Below are positions 11,619 through 22,366 of a DNA stretch of 64,000 nucleotides, piece by piece. The translations under genes and the position numbers were made by a program. Below the pieces are notes generated by a model. The model was not told the origin of the DNA. It did not search any database and was given only the letters and a program-made list of their open reading frames with translations. Origin of the DNA: Paramarasmius palmivorus (lineage: Eukaryota > Basidiomycota > Agaricomycetes > Agaricales > Marasmiaceae); NCBI GenBank assembly GCA_037176845.1, contig JAYKXP010000020.1, positions 124,001 to 188,000 of the forward strand, written 5' to 3'. Each line of letters starts with the position of its first letter. Positions within the stretch are counted from its first letter, which is position 1.

Positions 11619-13210
11619 TTACATCCAGGTCACGCCCACTCGTTTTCCGGACTCCACACAATCACCAACACTAACACCACGCACGCCAGCGCCTATAACC
11701 TCTAGTCTTCCTTGCCAGGGTCCGACACGCAATACATCGGCAAGTTTTGTCATTCGATCACGATGTCCAGGTTTGGGAGTTGGTATGCATGACGCCTGGT
11801 GACTTATCCGGGCGAAGACAGGCTCTGGGAGTGTCTTCGGTGATGCGCCCGAATCCTCCGTAAGATGCTTAGAAAGATTCTCCAATACGGAATCGAGGGT
11901 AATTTGCTGAGGAGTTATCGGATACGGACCACCGGCCATGACGGTCATGTTAGCAAAGTATCTTTGATAGGAATCGAAGACAGTGCCCAGAATTCCTGCA
12001 TCTGTTGGTTTGTACCCTGCGAGGGGGCGAGGAATCAGGTACCCGAAGCCTGGAGGATGAAGCTGAGGTTTCGTTGGGTCCACTGGGAACACCAAATTAA
12101 TGACTGTCACGGAAGAAGATGGGTTCGTTGTGAGGTAAGGCAACGATGTTTCGGGCAGGATTTTGTGAAGAGCGTGAAGCGGCAGAGAAGATACGACGCG
12201 AGTCGGTTGCATGACTTCATTGTTAGACGTCTTGAGCTAGATGCAAGATGTAAGACGTTCATTAATTCCTTGACTTGATAAAGTAAAGAAAACCTACTTG
12301 AATGGCACTATCGATGAGTTCAAGTCTCTCCACACCAACATTTGTGACCAGTCGAACGTTCGGTGTTTGCTTCAGATGATTAATTAGGGCGTTTATTATG
12401 GTGCCTATTCCGTCTCGAAAGGTGAAGACAGAAACACTGTTCATGAGTTCCGGAATATCCCCTAGCTCATAATCCGCATCAGAACTGTCCTGAGAGGGCT
12501 TCTGCTTGGCCGGTACCATGAACCCTCGAACGACGCTACCCCACCCGCGTTCCTCGGCATCCCACAGGGATGGGAAGGCTGCTCTGACACTGAGATTGCG
12601 AGAATCAGCAGCATAGATACCGTGAACTAGGGCACTTCCGAATGTCTTTGCGAACGACTTGCCAAAACGGCGTGTCATGAAGCTGTCCAACGATTCATCA
12701 GTCAAACCAGCAGGCCGATTGGCACGCGTCATGGGCTCGCGAAGGACATGAGGCACCATGAGTGTGCGCAGAGGCGATGAAAGAACAGATAGAGGGCTTG
12801 TGGGGATCGAAACGAGTCCTTGTGATTCCGGTATATGCAGATAACGCAACTTGGCCGCAGGCGAAGTTTTCGAAGTCGTCACTAACGAATCTTTCAGTCC
12901 AAGGAGGTTAATCTAACCTTGAATTAATAGTTTGAGTTATAAGAATATGAGGCTCCAAGAGATAACAACCCACCAATTCAAGAACTGATTTCGCGTTAGG
13001 CCTTAGTGTTCTCGGACCCGATTCCAGGACAACTTCTCCGGTATGACCATCTGGATGTCTGACAGCGACACGTTCGCTTGATACCCAGCCCCCCAGATGC
13101 GAGCCCTTTTCGAGTAAGGTAATAGAAGCTTCAGGGAATCGACGAGAAAGATGAAAAGCTGAGGAAAGGCCTGTTAAGCCACCACCCAGGACTGCGATAT
13201 GGTGATTCAT
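11619..13210 (-). CDS. HEM14: protoporphyrinogen oxidase, haem biosynthesis
   Basis: This FAD enzyme of the mitochondrial inner membrane oxidises protoporphyrinogen IX to protoporphyrin IX, the step before ferrochelatase. The start ATG 13210 reads MNHHIAVLGGGLTGLSSAFH, a classic GxGxxG dinucleotide-binding fold, followed by the acidic end of strand 2 (ITLLEKG). Further family blocks are ESGPRTLRPN, DESLDSFMTRRFGKSFAKTF, LVHGIYAADSRNLSVRAAFP and FRDGIGTIINAL. The C-terminal block is FDSYQRYFANMTVMAGG. Two introns are clear: LEL/INLLGLKDSL near 12920-12970 and SAIQ/LKTSNNEV near 12240-12300. It ends GVTWM at 11619. Length and blocks fit a complete enzyme. Its start lies only 98 bp from that of SPC2 on the other strand. 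Confidence 0.92.
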
Positions 13211-13308
13211 GTTGAAGCGGGACACGTGTCCATCATTTTCGCAGACACGTCCCGTTCTGCCAGCCACCACCGTCACCTCTTCCTCACTCCCACCTCATCT
13301 CCCTCATC
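13211..13308. promoter_or_regulatory. 98-bp shared promoter of HEM14 and SPC2
   Basis: The two divergent start codons (13210 minus, 13309 plus) leave only 98 bp for both 5' leaders and the core promoter. The SPC2 side is rich in C and T (13260-13308), as is common just upstream of fungal start codons. No TATA box stands out. Confidence 0.6.
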
Positions 13309-14198
13309 ATGGCTCGCACGAAAAAGACAGAAAATGGCAAGACCGCTCGTACACCAAGTCCTGCTCCAGGCTCTTCAGCATCACCGTCGTCACCATCGTC
13401 GCCTGACAGGCCAACAGGGCCTCTCAGCGTCGTCATTGCTCCCGAGGACCGTGAAGTTGTAAAGGTCAACAATGCGAACGTCACAGATCTCAAGAATGCG
13501 TGCGACGATGCTATCAAGCGTGTTTGTGTTCAATACTTCCTTCATATCAGGGGCCTTTACTAACCTACAGCACCTGACAGTACCTCTCAAGACCAGAATT
13601 ATTTAAGCAGATATATCTGCATACCGATGTTCGATTAGGGCTTGGCTGGGCAAGCGTTTTTGTGGCTGCTGGAACAGCGTTCTATGGCTACAAAGTCGAG
13701 TTTGAACAATCCAAGCCTGTCGTGTGGGCAGGGTTACTATTGTGAGCATTCTTCAATCTTGTGAGCGGTCTTCAAACTAAACCAAAGGCAAACTTTAGAT
13801 ATATCTTCCTCACTACGATTCAGACACTTTACGCCTACTTTGTAGAAGGTGACATTGTATATGTCGGAAAACGAAAAACGTTTTCGAGAAGAGTGCGTGT
13901 ACTTTGTTTAGGAGTCTAGTCACACATCTCTAACCTCGTTCTCTAGATTGTTTCCGAACGGATAACCCTTTCATCTCATACCGAGCCAGTCAATCGCTCG
14001 AAGCCCCCAGCATATGACGTGTCAATAACTTACGTCCGTTCCGCTAGTGGAGGTAAATCCCTTCTGGCAAAGGGGAAAACACACGGTGTGAAGGAGTACA
14101 ATGCCTTCTTCGACGAACAGGGGACTATGGACCAAGAGAAATTTGAAAGATGGATTGGTGAACTCGTGGAAGAGGCTATGGAAGGAAAGTCATCCTGA
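13309..14198 (+). CDS. SPC2: signal peptidase complex subunit SPC2/SPC25
   Basis: This is the non-catalytic subunit of the ER signal peptidase complex, thought to couple it to the translocon. The start reads MARTKKTENGKTARTPS, then VNNANVTDLKNACDDAIK. An intron leads to QLFKQIYLHTDVRLGLGWAS. Two short membrane spans follow (VFVAAGTAFYGYKV and WAGLLLYIFLTTIQTLYAYF), forming the hairpin typical of the family. The C-terminal cytosolic domain contains DIVYVGKRKTFSRR, ITYVRSASGGKSLLAKGKTH and ERWIGELVEEAMEGKSS, with stop TGA at 14196-14198. Three introns were inferred. The gene is complete and has the normal size. Confidence 0.9.
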
Positions 14199-14864
14199 AT
14201 GCAACGGAAGGTTTTTTTGGCTCTTCGGTTCGTCATTATAGTCTGTCTATTCTACTTGTCACAGCTCCAGCTCATTCGCTTCTGTTCAGGTAGCGTTCAT
14301 CAGTGCTTTGGGTCTTGGATTTGTTTTGATACCACCCTTTATTCACATCTTTCCCGGTCCTGGGTAACGTGCTATTGACGTTGACATTCAACATCCAAAA
14401 TTTTGTACCACCTGCGTTTATTTTCAGTTTTCACGTATCGCGATACATCTACTAGCACTTCGTTGCCAATAAGCCTGGATTTCTTCAGTTGGCCTGTACC
14501 ATTACTATTTTGAACGAGATTAGTTGGACTAAACATTGTGGATGCCGTTTTCAGTGTTGTCATTTCCCCTTCATCCTCTCGCTATCTTCGCGTGTTTGCG
14601 GCTAGCTCCACACGCGCCTAGCGCTAGGCCAAGTGAGTACTGTGGACCTCTCCCAACAGCCAGCGCTAATCCATTCACAGTACCTGTCCGCATGACCACT
14701 GTTCGGGACGTTCAACAACATCTGTCTGTCCAAGAAAGTGTAATCTATCCATGAGAGAATTCGGATCCCATGATGACAGAATTGGTTCTTAAGCACCACC
14801 GCTCTAAAGTGCATATTCATTCCTTTCTTCCCTATCTCTCACACATAGTTCTGGTATCATTAAA
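14199..14864. other. intergenic, ALDH promoter region
   Basis: This lies between SPC2 and the aldehyde dehydrogenase. A pyrimidine-rich stretch (14810-14850) precedes the ALDH start, as expected for a fungal leader. No gene is seen. Confidence 0.5.
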
Positions 14865-17431
14865 ATGCCCTCTTCCTTCTCCTACGAATTCAACACTCAG
14901 GTGTACAAGTCCAAAACTACATTCAACACTGGCCTTTTCATAAATGGCAAGTTCGTCGACGGTTCCGATGGGACCACAATCGAGTGCGTATCATAGCCTC
15001 CACTTCCCCTGTTTACTGATAACGATCTAAACAGCGTTGTAAACCCAAGTAACCTCTGACCTCACTACTCTAACAATCATCCTCGAGGCTGACACTGCCC
15101 ACAGCCAACGGTCAAATCATTACCAAGGTATCCGAAGCTACATCCAAAGATGTTGATATCGCAGTAGAAGCAGCGCAAAAAGCGTTCGACACGACCTGGG
15201 GTCTCAATGCCCCCGGAGCTGCGAGGAGCAAGCTGCTCACGAAACTAGCGGCGGCGATGGAGGCTTGTGCAGACGAGTTGGCTGCTTTGGATGCTTTGGA
15301 TAATGGTGGGTACAACACGTGTTTTATTGACTCTTCCTTCACTCACAACTGCAATAACCAGGCAAAACGTTCGGCTGGGCTCAGAGAGTAGACGTTCCGT
15401 TCTCCATTGAGTTGATTAGATACTACGCTGGCTGGGCAGACAAGGTAGCCCTTTTCTTGTCGCACCCGAGGACTGATACGAAGGAAGCATTTGTATTCTC
15501 CCCTAGATTCACGGTCAAGTTCAGGAAGTACGTTTTTGGTTCTGTTCGCGTCGCTCGAGGGATGAATTAATATTACTTATCTGGCAGACAACGCAAGATA
15601 AACTTACCTACACCCGTCACGAACCTATCGGCGTTGTCGTAAGCAGAGTGCCTTGCTGGCTAACCCTCTTTTTTACTCACTGCATTTGGATTTTTAGGGT
15701 CAAATCATACCATGTGAGTCTTTTGCAAGTACTGTTCATAGCTAGTAACTCAAGTATCATTCAGGGAACTATCCTCGTGAGTTTAGTTATCAACTCGTTG
15801 GAATCTCGACCTCATATTGGTGCAAGTAATGATGATGTGTATGAAAATCGGACCTGGTAAACCGATCTCCATCCTTATCTGTAACTTCCTCAAACTAAAC
15901 GCACCTGAACCAAGCTCTGGCCGCCGGATGCACCATAGTCTTGAAGGTATGTCTCTCCAAGACCTTCCAAGGAATGTACCTAACATATCAAACACGCAGC
16001 CCTCGGAATTCACACCGCTATCTGCGCTACGAATGTGCAGCATCTTCAACGAAGTCGGCTTCCCTCCGGGTGTCATCAACATCGTCGTCGGGTACGGACA
16101 CACTGTCGGTGCTGGTAAGTCCGTTCAAGCAACGACATTATCAAATCCTTTAATACCAGCCTTCACCTAGCCATAAGCTCACATATGAAGATTGAAAAGA
16201 TCGCTTTCACCGGAAGTACCTTGACAGGCAGGAAAATCATGGAAGCGGCTGCAAAAAGTAACTTGAAGAATGTCACACTGGAACTCGGAGGCAAAGTGAG
16301 GCGGAAGTTACCTACTCGAAGTGTATACATATCCTAACGTCTGTTTGATCAGTCTCCCAACGTGATCTTCAACGACGCAGATCTCGAACAAGCCGTCAAC
16401 TGGGCCTTTTGGGGTATCTAGTCAGTTCCGTTCCACCAGCAATGTATTTAAGTCGTTACTAAAACTCTTTATAGCTGGAACCACGGACAAGCTTGCATCG
16501 CAGGCTCAAGGATCTACGTCCAATCAGGCATATACGACGATTTCCTGAGACTATTCACCGAGAAAACCAAAACTATCAAACTCGGAGATCCATTTGCGGA
16601 AGATACATACCAAGGACCTCAAGTATCCCAGATTCAATACGAGGTGTCTATCTATTCTATTCTCCTCACGCTCTCCGAGTTCTCGGTCTTACGCACAACT
16701 TATAGAAAATCATAGGCTACATCAAATCAGGTAAAGAACAAGGCGCTACCGTCCATTACGAAGGAAAGGACAATATCGGCGAGGGCTACTTTATCAACCC
16801 AACGATCTTCACCGATGCGAAGCCCGATATGAAGATCATGCAGGAAGAGATTTTCGGTCCTGTGTGTTGTATTATCAAGTTTGAGGATCAAGACGGCGAG
16901 TTACCTTTCTACGTGCTTTATCAATGCGCTCATCGTTACGTGTAGATGTCGTCAAGCAGGCGAATGATACAAGTACGTCTATCCAATGGCGATCGCTTTG
17001 AAGTGCCCTGATTCTTGTTACCTAGTTTATGGTCTTGGAGCGGCAGTTTTCACTCAGAACATCAACACCGCTCTCGATGTCGCGCATAAGCTGAAAGCAG
17101 GATCTGTTTGGGCAAGTTTCTTTCGCATTTACTATATAGGGCAAAGGGCATATTTTGACGCATACGCTATTCAGGTCAACTGCATCAACGACGTGAATGC
17201 CGGTGTACCTTTCGGCGGGTTCAAGGTAAGCGCAACCCCTTGTTCGTCGGTAGATTGAAATACTCACAGTTGGTACTTATTAGCAAAGCGGAATTGGACG
17301 AGAGTTCGGTGAAGCCGCGATTCACAAGTAAGTGTTGAATACATAATCGCAGATTTGGCCAAGCTTGACCGTTTCAAAATAGCTACGTCGCAGTGAAAGC
17401 AGTTCATGTCAACTTGGGAATCAAAATGTAA
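14865..17431 (+). CDS. NAD(P)+-dependent aldehyde dehydrogenase
   Basis: This class 1/2-type aldehyde dehydrogenase of about 500 residues oxidises aldehydes to acids. ATG 14865 reads [20 protein letters not shown], then [14 protein letters not shown]. Signature parts after splicing are [40 protein letters not shown], the glutamate motif [11 protein letters not shown], and the cysteine motif [14 protein letters not shown] (Cys is the nucleophile). Later come [24 protein letters not shown] and the end [10 protein letters not shown]. About nineteen introns of 45-65 bases cut the gene. One (17112-17174) starts with GCAAGT, and another (16896-16945) appears to start GCGAGT, so two GC-AG introns are likely. 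It looks functional; the in vivo substrate cannot be read from sequence. Confidence 0.92.
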
Positions 17432-17565
17432 CACATGTCGCAGGTACAAAATAGCAAAAACCGTGTATTATGATATCTCGAAAATGACACCATCACGTTA
17501 CACTAACGCCACCTCCAAATTTGAGTCTTCACTTCCTCCTCTTCATCACTTCCTCAACCTTCTCC

Positions 17566-18284
17566 CTAACCCCAACACACCGCCAAAATCACCGTATCCC
17601 TCGATCCACATCCCTCTCTTGGATCTCCCTTCCTCTCCCTTTCACCGTTATTCCCCACTTCTTTCCCATTGCCCTTGTTAATAACCGTACACCATCTCAT
17701 CATTCCCTCTTTAACAAACCCCATTTTCAGTGCCAATGCCAAACTAGCCTCATTCCACTTATTTGCTTTCCACTGCACCCTTCTCAGGCCCAGACCACCT
17801 TGATCAGGGAGATCCAGCGCGTAACGCATCAGCAACCCAACGGCGTTGGATGAAACATGTGTTCGCTGATATGCTTTGAAGATGACGACGTAGCCGATTT
17901 CGGTCAACAGGTCTGGCGCGCTAGTGTAAATTAGTGCGATGAAACCTGCTGCCTCGGTGTCAGGATTAGGTTGAGTTTTATCGTATATAACGAAAAGCGT
18001 CGCCGCAGGATTTGGTTTGAGGCGGTTATCCCAGAAATCGAGGACGAGTTCTTCAGCGGATGTGTATGGACCTATTGAGAGGAATTGGAGTAGTGAAGGG
18101 GTGGTGGTTAGTCCTTGGAAGAGAGTTGACGCGATTTTAGCTGGCTGTTGGCGGGGGAGTCAGGGTGAGAAGAGCTGGCCCGAAGGTGAGTACGTACGAT
18201 GAATGGGACGAGTTTAACACCGTCGCTTTCTAGGATGTCTGGGACGGGGAAGCAGAAGCTGGTGTCTTTTTCAGAGGATAACAT
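17566..18284 (-). CDS. RimL-type GNAT acetyltransferase, copy A (altered C-terminus)
   Basis: Copy A of the local GNAT family transfers acetyl from acetyl-CoA to an unknown substrate. Exon 1 (ATG 18284) reads MLSSEKDTSFCFPVPDILES and DGVKLVPFI. One intron then joins PAKIASTLFQGLTTTPSL. The middle contains LSIGPYTSAEELVLDFWDNR and TLFVIYDKTQ. The acetyl-CoA-binding part is FKAYQRTHVSSNAVGLLMRY, then ASLALALKMGFVKEGMMRW. Compared with copy F, about 16 bases are missing after the codons for ILAVCW, so the frame ends early (CWG, stop at 17566) and about 20 C-terminal residues are lost. The core domain is intact, so it may still work. Confidence 0.75.
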
Positions 18285-18551
18285 GATTGTGGCGTTGACT
18301 CGGTTTCTAGGGCTCGAGTTGAAGTACTCTTTGTAGATGTCCGTTGATTCCGTCTTCTGAGTCATTTATTGAATTGTAGACTGATAGAAAACAATCTATT
18401 CATTCCAATTGGTCAAGGTAACTTTAACCCAGACACTACGGTCAATCTCTACCTTAAGCTTTGCGGGATGGTCAAGTCAGAAGGGTTCTATTACTTAGAC
18501 CATATTCTGCTTCCAAACTTGCGGGAGCGATCACGTGACTTACATCTCCCG

Positions 18552-19350
18552 CTACCGCTTAGCGCTCAACATTCTCTCAACCTTCTTCCTAACCCCATCC
18601 TCCCAATCATCCCAACACACCGCCAAAATGACCGTATCCCTCGCACCACATCCTTCTTGTGGATCTCCCCTTCTCACCTTACCGCCATTATGCCCAATCT
18701 CTTTCCCAGGCTCAAGAACTTTATGCCACCTCAGCACCCCCTCTTTTATAAACCCCATCTTCAGCGCCAATCCCACACTAGCTTTATTCACCTGATTCGT
18801 CTGCCATTGCACTCTACGTAACCCCAAACCGCCTTGGTCGGGGAGATCTAGGGCGTAGCGCATCAACAGTCCGACGGCATGAGACGAAACATGTGTTCCC
18901 TGATACGCTTTGAATGTGACGATACCGATCTCGGCGAGGAGATGTTCAGTGCTACATCCTGAAAGCGCTATGAACCCTGCTGCATTAGCGTTTTCGTCGG
19001 TGGATGGGGGTTGGGATGCGATTTTATCGTATATAACAAAAAGGGTGTAATTGGGATTCGGCTTGATGCTTTTTTCCCAAAAGTTTTGGACGAGGTCTGA
19101 AGGTGATGTGAAGGGTCCGATGTTGACGTGTTGGGTGAGATCGGGGGTGTTGTTTAGGCCGGTGAGGAGAGGTGAGGCGTGTTTGGATGGCTGGGTGTCA
19201 CGACGTGTTCATGTCAGTGATTGGATTGTGTTGGAAAGGTGAGTACCAGTACACGCTACGTACTATGAACGGTACGAGTCTCACACCGTCGGTTTCTAGG
19301 ATGTCTGGGATCGGAAAGCAGAAATTGGTGTCTTTTTCGGAGGACAGCAT
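18552..19350 (-). CDS. RimL-type GNAT acetyltransferase, copy B
   Basis: This is an intact member of the GNAT family, adjacent to copy A on the same strand. Exon 1 (ATG 19350) reads MLSSEKDTNFCFPIPDILET and DGVRLVPFI. A single intron ends near 19195 and joins PSKHASPLLTGLNNTPDLTQ. The frame is open through IGPFTSPSDLVQNFWEKS, NYTLFVIYDK, AAGFIALSGCSTEHLLAEIG and FKAYQGTHVSSHAVGLLMRY. It ends DDWEDGVRKKVERMLSAKR with TAG at 18552. The loop between strands carries a family-typical QPP/DENAN insert. Substrate unknown. Confidence 0.8.
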
Positions 19351-20510
19351 GATGTGCACTGGTACGAGTTGAAGTATGTACTCTTTCACGGACGCCCAGT
19401 CTGTTCCGTCAAATTCTGTTTTTGAACCTTGTATTGAATTGGATTGAATTGCAGTAAAGCTGTTATTACAATTGATACGCAAAACGACAAGACCACCTTT
19501 CGTGATGCCATCGATAACTTTCCTCTTCGTGATCAACGAGGCTGACGAGGGACGATTCTACAAGCCTTCCAGCCAACTTCCAGCTCTCAGTCGCTACCAC
19601 TCACCCACCACCATCTTCTACCTCATGAACCAGCAAAGCCATTCAGACAAGGACTAGCAGTCATTGCACTCGAAGCCTCGCTCGCTTCCTCACCTTATCA
19701 AGTCTCGACGCACATTCCGCCTTTCCCTAGCCGTCCTTCACAGCTTTGAATATCCGCTCCATCTCATATAGCGCAAGACCACTCCGAACTAACACCTACA
19801 ACACCTTTCACCAGGACGTTCTCTTATCCTTTCGGATCCCAAAACGCGTAACCTCGAAAGTTTCAGGATCGTTACGGATTGGTTCGACGACGGATTATTA
19901 CTGTACCGTGACCAAGTTGTCGAAAAGATACTTGCCAGGGTTCAGGAAATGGAAGCGGGCCCTTTCATTCATTATCTAAAAGTGAGGAATCGTTCTGGTA
20001 CGTTTCAAGTCACTTCAATGTATGAGTATCCAAAGTTACAAGTAATAGTTGGGCAAGTTCAGGAGGACAGTTTGCATATTTGTATACTTTCTACTTGTAG
20101 TTTCACAAGCGACCATGTTCGAACCAGGAATAGAGAATCCTCTGGTACATCGAGGATAAGAGAATTGGATTAGATCTCGAGCTATCTCTAGTCGCTCATG
20201 CTTTGAACTAAAGAGTGCTCAAGGTATTTGGAAAGGCGCGCATCGGTTAGTGCCAGTGACCCAAAAAAATTGCAGTTTGACCTACATCAACGTCAACGTT
20301 CTCGTCCTCAAACCCGAAAGACACCAGCTTTTAAATGCTTCCACATCCTACAAACCAACCGTTTCACTTATCGTGCGTACAACAGGCGTACACTAGTCTT
20401 CCCTAGGCAGACATCGGCGCTCGACTACTCGTAGGCGTACACTTCTTCCCCGAATCCCCAGTCGAATCATGTCTTCGAATTCCCCAGCCCTCCTATTACG
20501 CATCGACCAT
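19351..20510. other. unassigned DNA with plus-strand coding remnants
   Basis: Two plus-strand stretches look like former or partial exons. One is around 19560-19745 (PFRQGLAVIALEASLASSPY then QVSTHIPPFPSRPSQL). The other is around 19820-19990 (ESFRIVTDWFDDGLLLYRDQ then VVEKILARVQEMEAGPF). They are in different frames, with stops between them and no clear splice sites. I do not recognise the protein. It may be a decayed gene. Confidence 0.35.
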
Positions 20511-20920
20511 ACACACCCGAAGCCACACAATACATATCTATAGGCTCCTACATCCCCTGTCGAAGAGTATTAGGAAGAACGTGTCAAACTGAATGCTAGT
20601 CACACCGTATTCGTCGCTACTACTCTGAATCCCCATCCCAAATAGCAGGGTTCGTTCTGTTTTTGAACTGCGGCACGAACACCTCGCCGAAATCGGTATC
20701 GTCACGTTCAAGCCCTTCCAACGCACACACGTCTCATCTCAGAGTCATAGCATCTCATGCCGCGGGGTTGTTGATGCGTTACGCCTTGGGACTTCCGGAA
20801 CATGGGGGTCTAGGGTTACAATGGCAGACTTATGTGCTGGATGAGTTGGCGTTGAAGATGGGGTTTGTGCAGGAGGGGGTGTTGAGGTGGTGTCAGGTTC
20901 TCGCGTCCAAGAGGGCGCTA
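20511..20920 (+). pseudogene. GNAT acetyltransferase pseudogene, copy C
   Basis: This decayed GNAT copy matches copies A-F in scattered frames: EATQYISIGSYI near 20519, then ERVKLNASHTVFVATTLNP, AGFVLFLNCGTNT, AEIGIVTFKPFQRTHVSS and a distorted VGLLMRYALGLP. At least one in-frame stop and several frameshifts are visible, including a stop before AGFVLF and a shift inside the acetyl-CoA loop. No exon 1 was found upstream. It is closest to copy E (shared GIVTFK and NCG blocks). Confidence 0.7.
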
Positions 20921-22366
20921 CGAGTTCGACACTTGCACAGTTTTCGCCCTGAGGTCATGTACATACTCTGTACCATCCTCAATATTACTCGGATCAGCGG
21001 TGTACGCTCAACACTTCAACATTCAGTTCCTCCTTCGCACTTCTCGAAACTTTTACGTCGATCGAAATCCAGACCTACCGCGTCGGGCACTCGCACCCTC
21101 GTGGCCACCCTCCATAGCGAAAGCATAGTACTACCAACCACCTCTTGCAAAGCCTGAGGCAATACAGTTCGGGTTCATCGTGTCCTTTGCGACCACTGAT
21201 AGATTCCGGAGAACCGTGATGGCGTGGGCATAGACATTAGGCGGCGTGGTGGTATTACCGACCCCAGTAAGTCATTCATCAATTCGCTATTGTTTGAGTT
21301 TTTGAGCTGACAATTCAAGCAGCCATGGAACAAGTCTACCAATCCCTCGTGACGCGTTGATCAAACGTCTTTGCTTTCTGCCATTGTGTCTACACCAAAG
21401 CTTGCGCTCACGAGTCGCGCTCTATACCCCCATGATCAAGCCAAGAAGCATACCAACGCCACCACGGCGGATTTGCCTCTCAATCCAGATGTTCGGAATC
21501 AAAGCAGTGGCGACAGATATCCTTTACTCGGCTCCATGTCCGCTTGGAACCGAGCTCCCGACATTGTGCAAGGCAATGCGCTCCTTGGCCGAGCGCCAGG
21601 AAGCCATGTAGCGTCCCCGCCTCAGGGTCTAGCTTGACGATGGTATCGAGTACCTCAAGTGCCGTTGCAACCCATTCACTACTCTTGAAAAGTAAGCATT
21701 CTGTCGGCCATGAGATGTGACTACGGAATGCTGACATTCTCAATAGGTAGCGAGGCAGATGAGCATACGGTGCCTCGTTTTGACACGACTTGCGTGTTGG
21801 CTTCTGAAGTGCTTGCGAAAAGCGCGGACTCGAAAATGAAGATTTACGCGACATATGCCATACTTAGAGAAGTTTTCGGACCATTGTCCATGAGGTGCGT
21901 TTATATTTGTTATCTCTCACCAGAAGTACACGTGCTAAGCCCTCTGACACCGACAGATCGAATTGAGTGAACTGTGGTTGGAGGTAGCCATTACAAGAAT
22001 GCAGACTCTTGGGCTCCTTTCGAGCCAATCCAGGGATACACAGGAACCATTGACATCCTCCATCCAACCTCAGATGACTACCAGGCTTTATCCTCGAATA
22101 TGTCACCACTTTTTATCTTGGAGCCGTAATTAGCTTTCCATGTTCGACGAGACGCCCAAGAATTTGACAGGTCACAACTCTAATGGAAGCATCTTGGAAG
22201 CTCCTGAGTATCCCCACCGGTAAACACACGAGTCGTAAACTATATAACGGTCAAGAGGCGGTAGGAATCTGTCTGTTTTTCGCCTTTGAATACCACGCAA
22301 GGTATGTGGTTCGTTAGCTGCATGCATCAGCTTGCCTGGATACTTATTCCTTGACAGTTCTGCTTT
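20921..22366. other. unassigned DNA with possible decayed exons
   Basis: Plus-strand fragments look protein-like: SEADEHTVPRFDTTCVLASE with KMKIYATYAILREVFGPLSM at 21755-21900, and IELSELWLEVAITRMQTLGL at 21958-22140. The minus strand at about 21490-21680 reads VATALEVLDTIVKLDPEAG. None joins cleanly through splice sites and no family is recognised. The last 150 bp form the promoter of the large membrane-protein gene. Confidence 0.3.
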
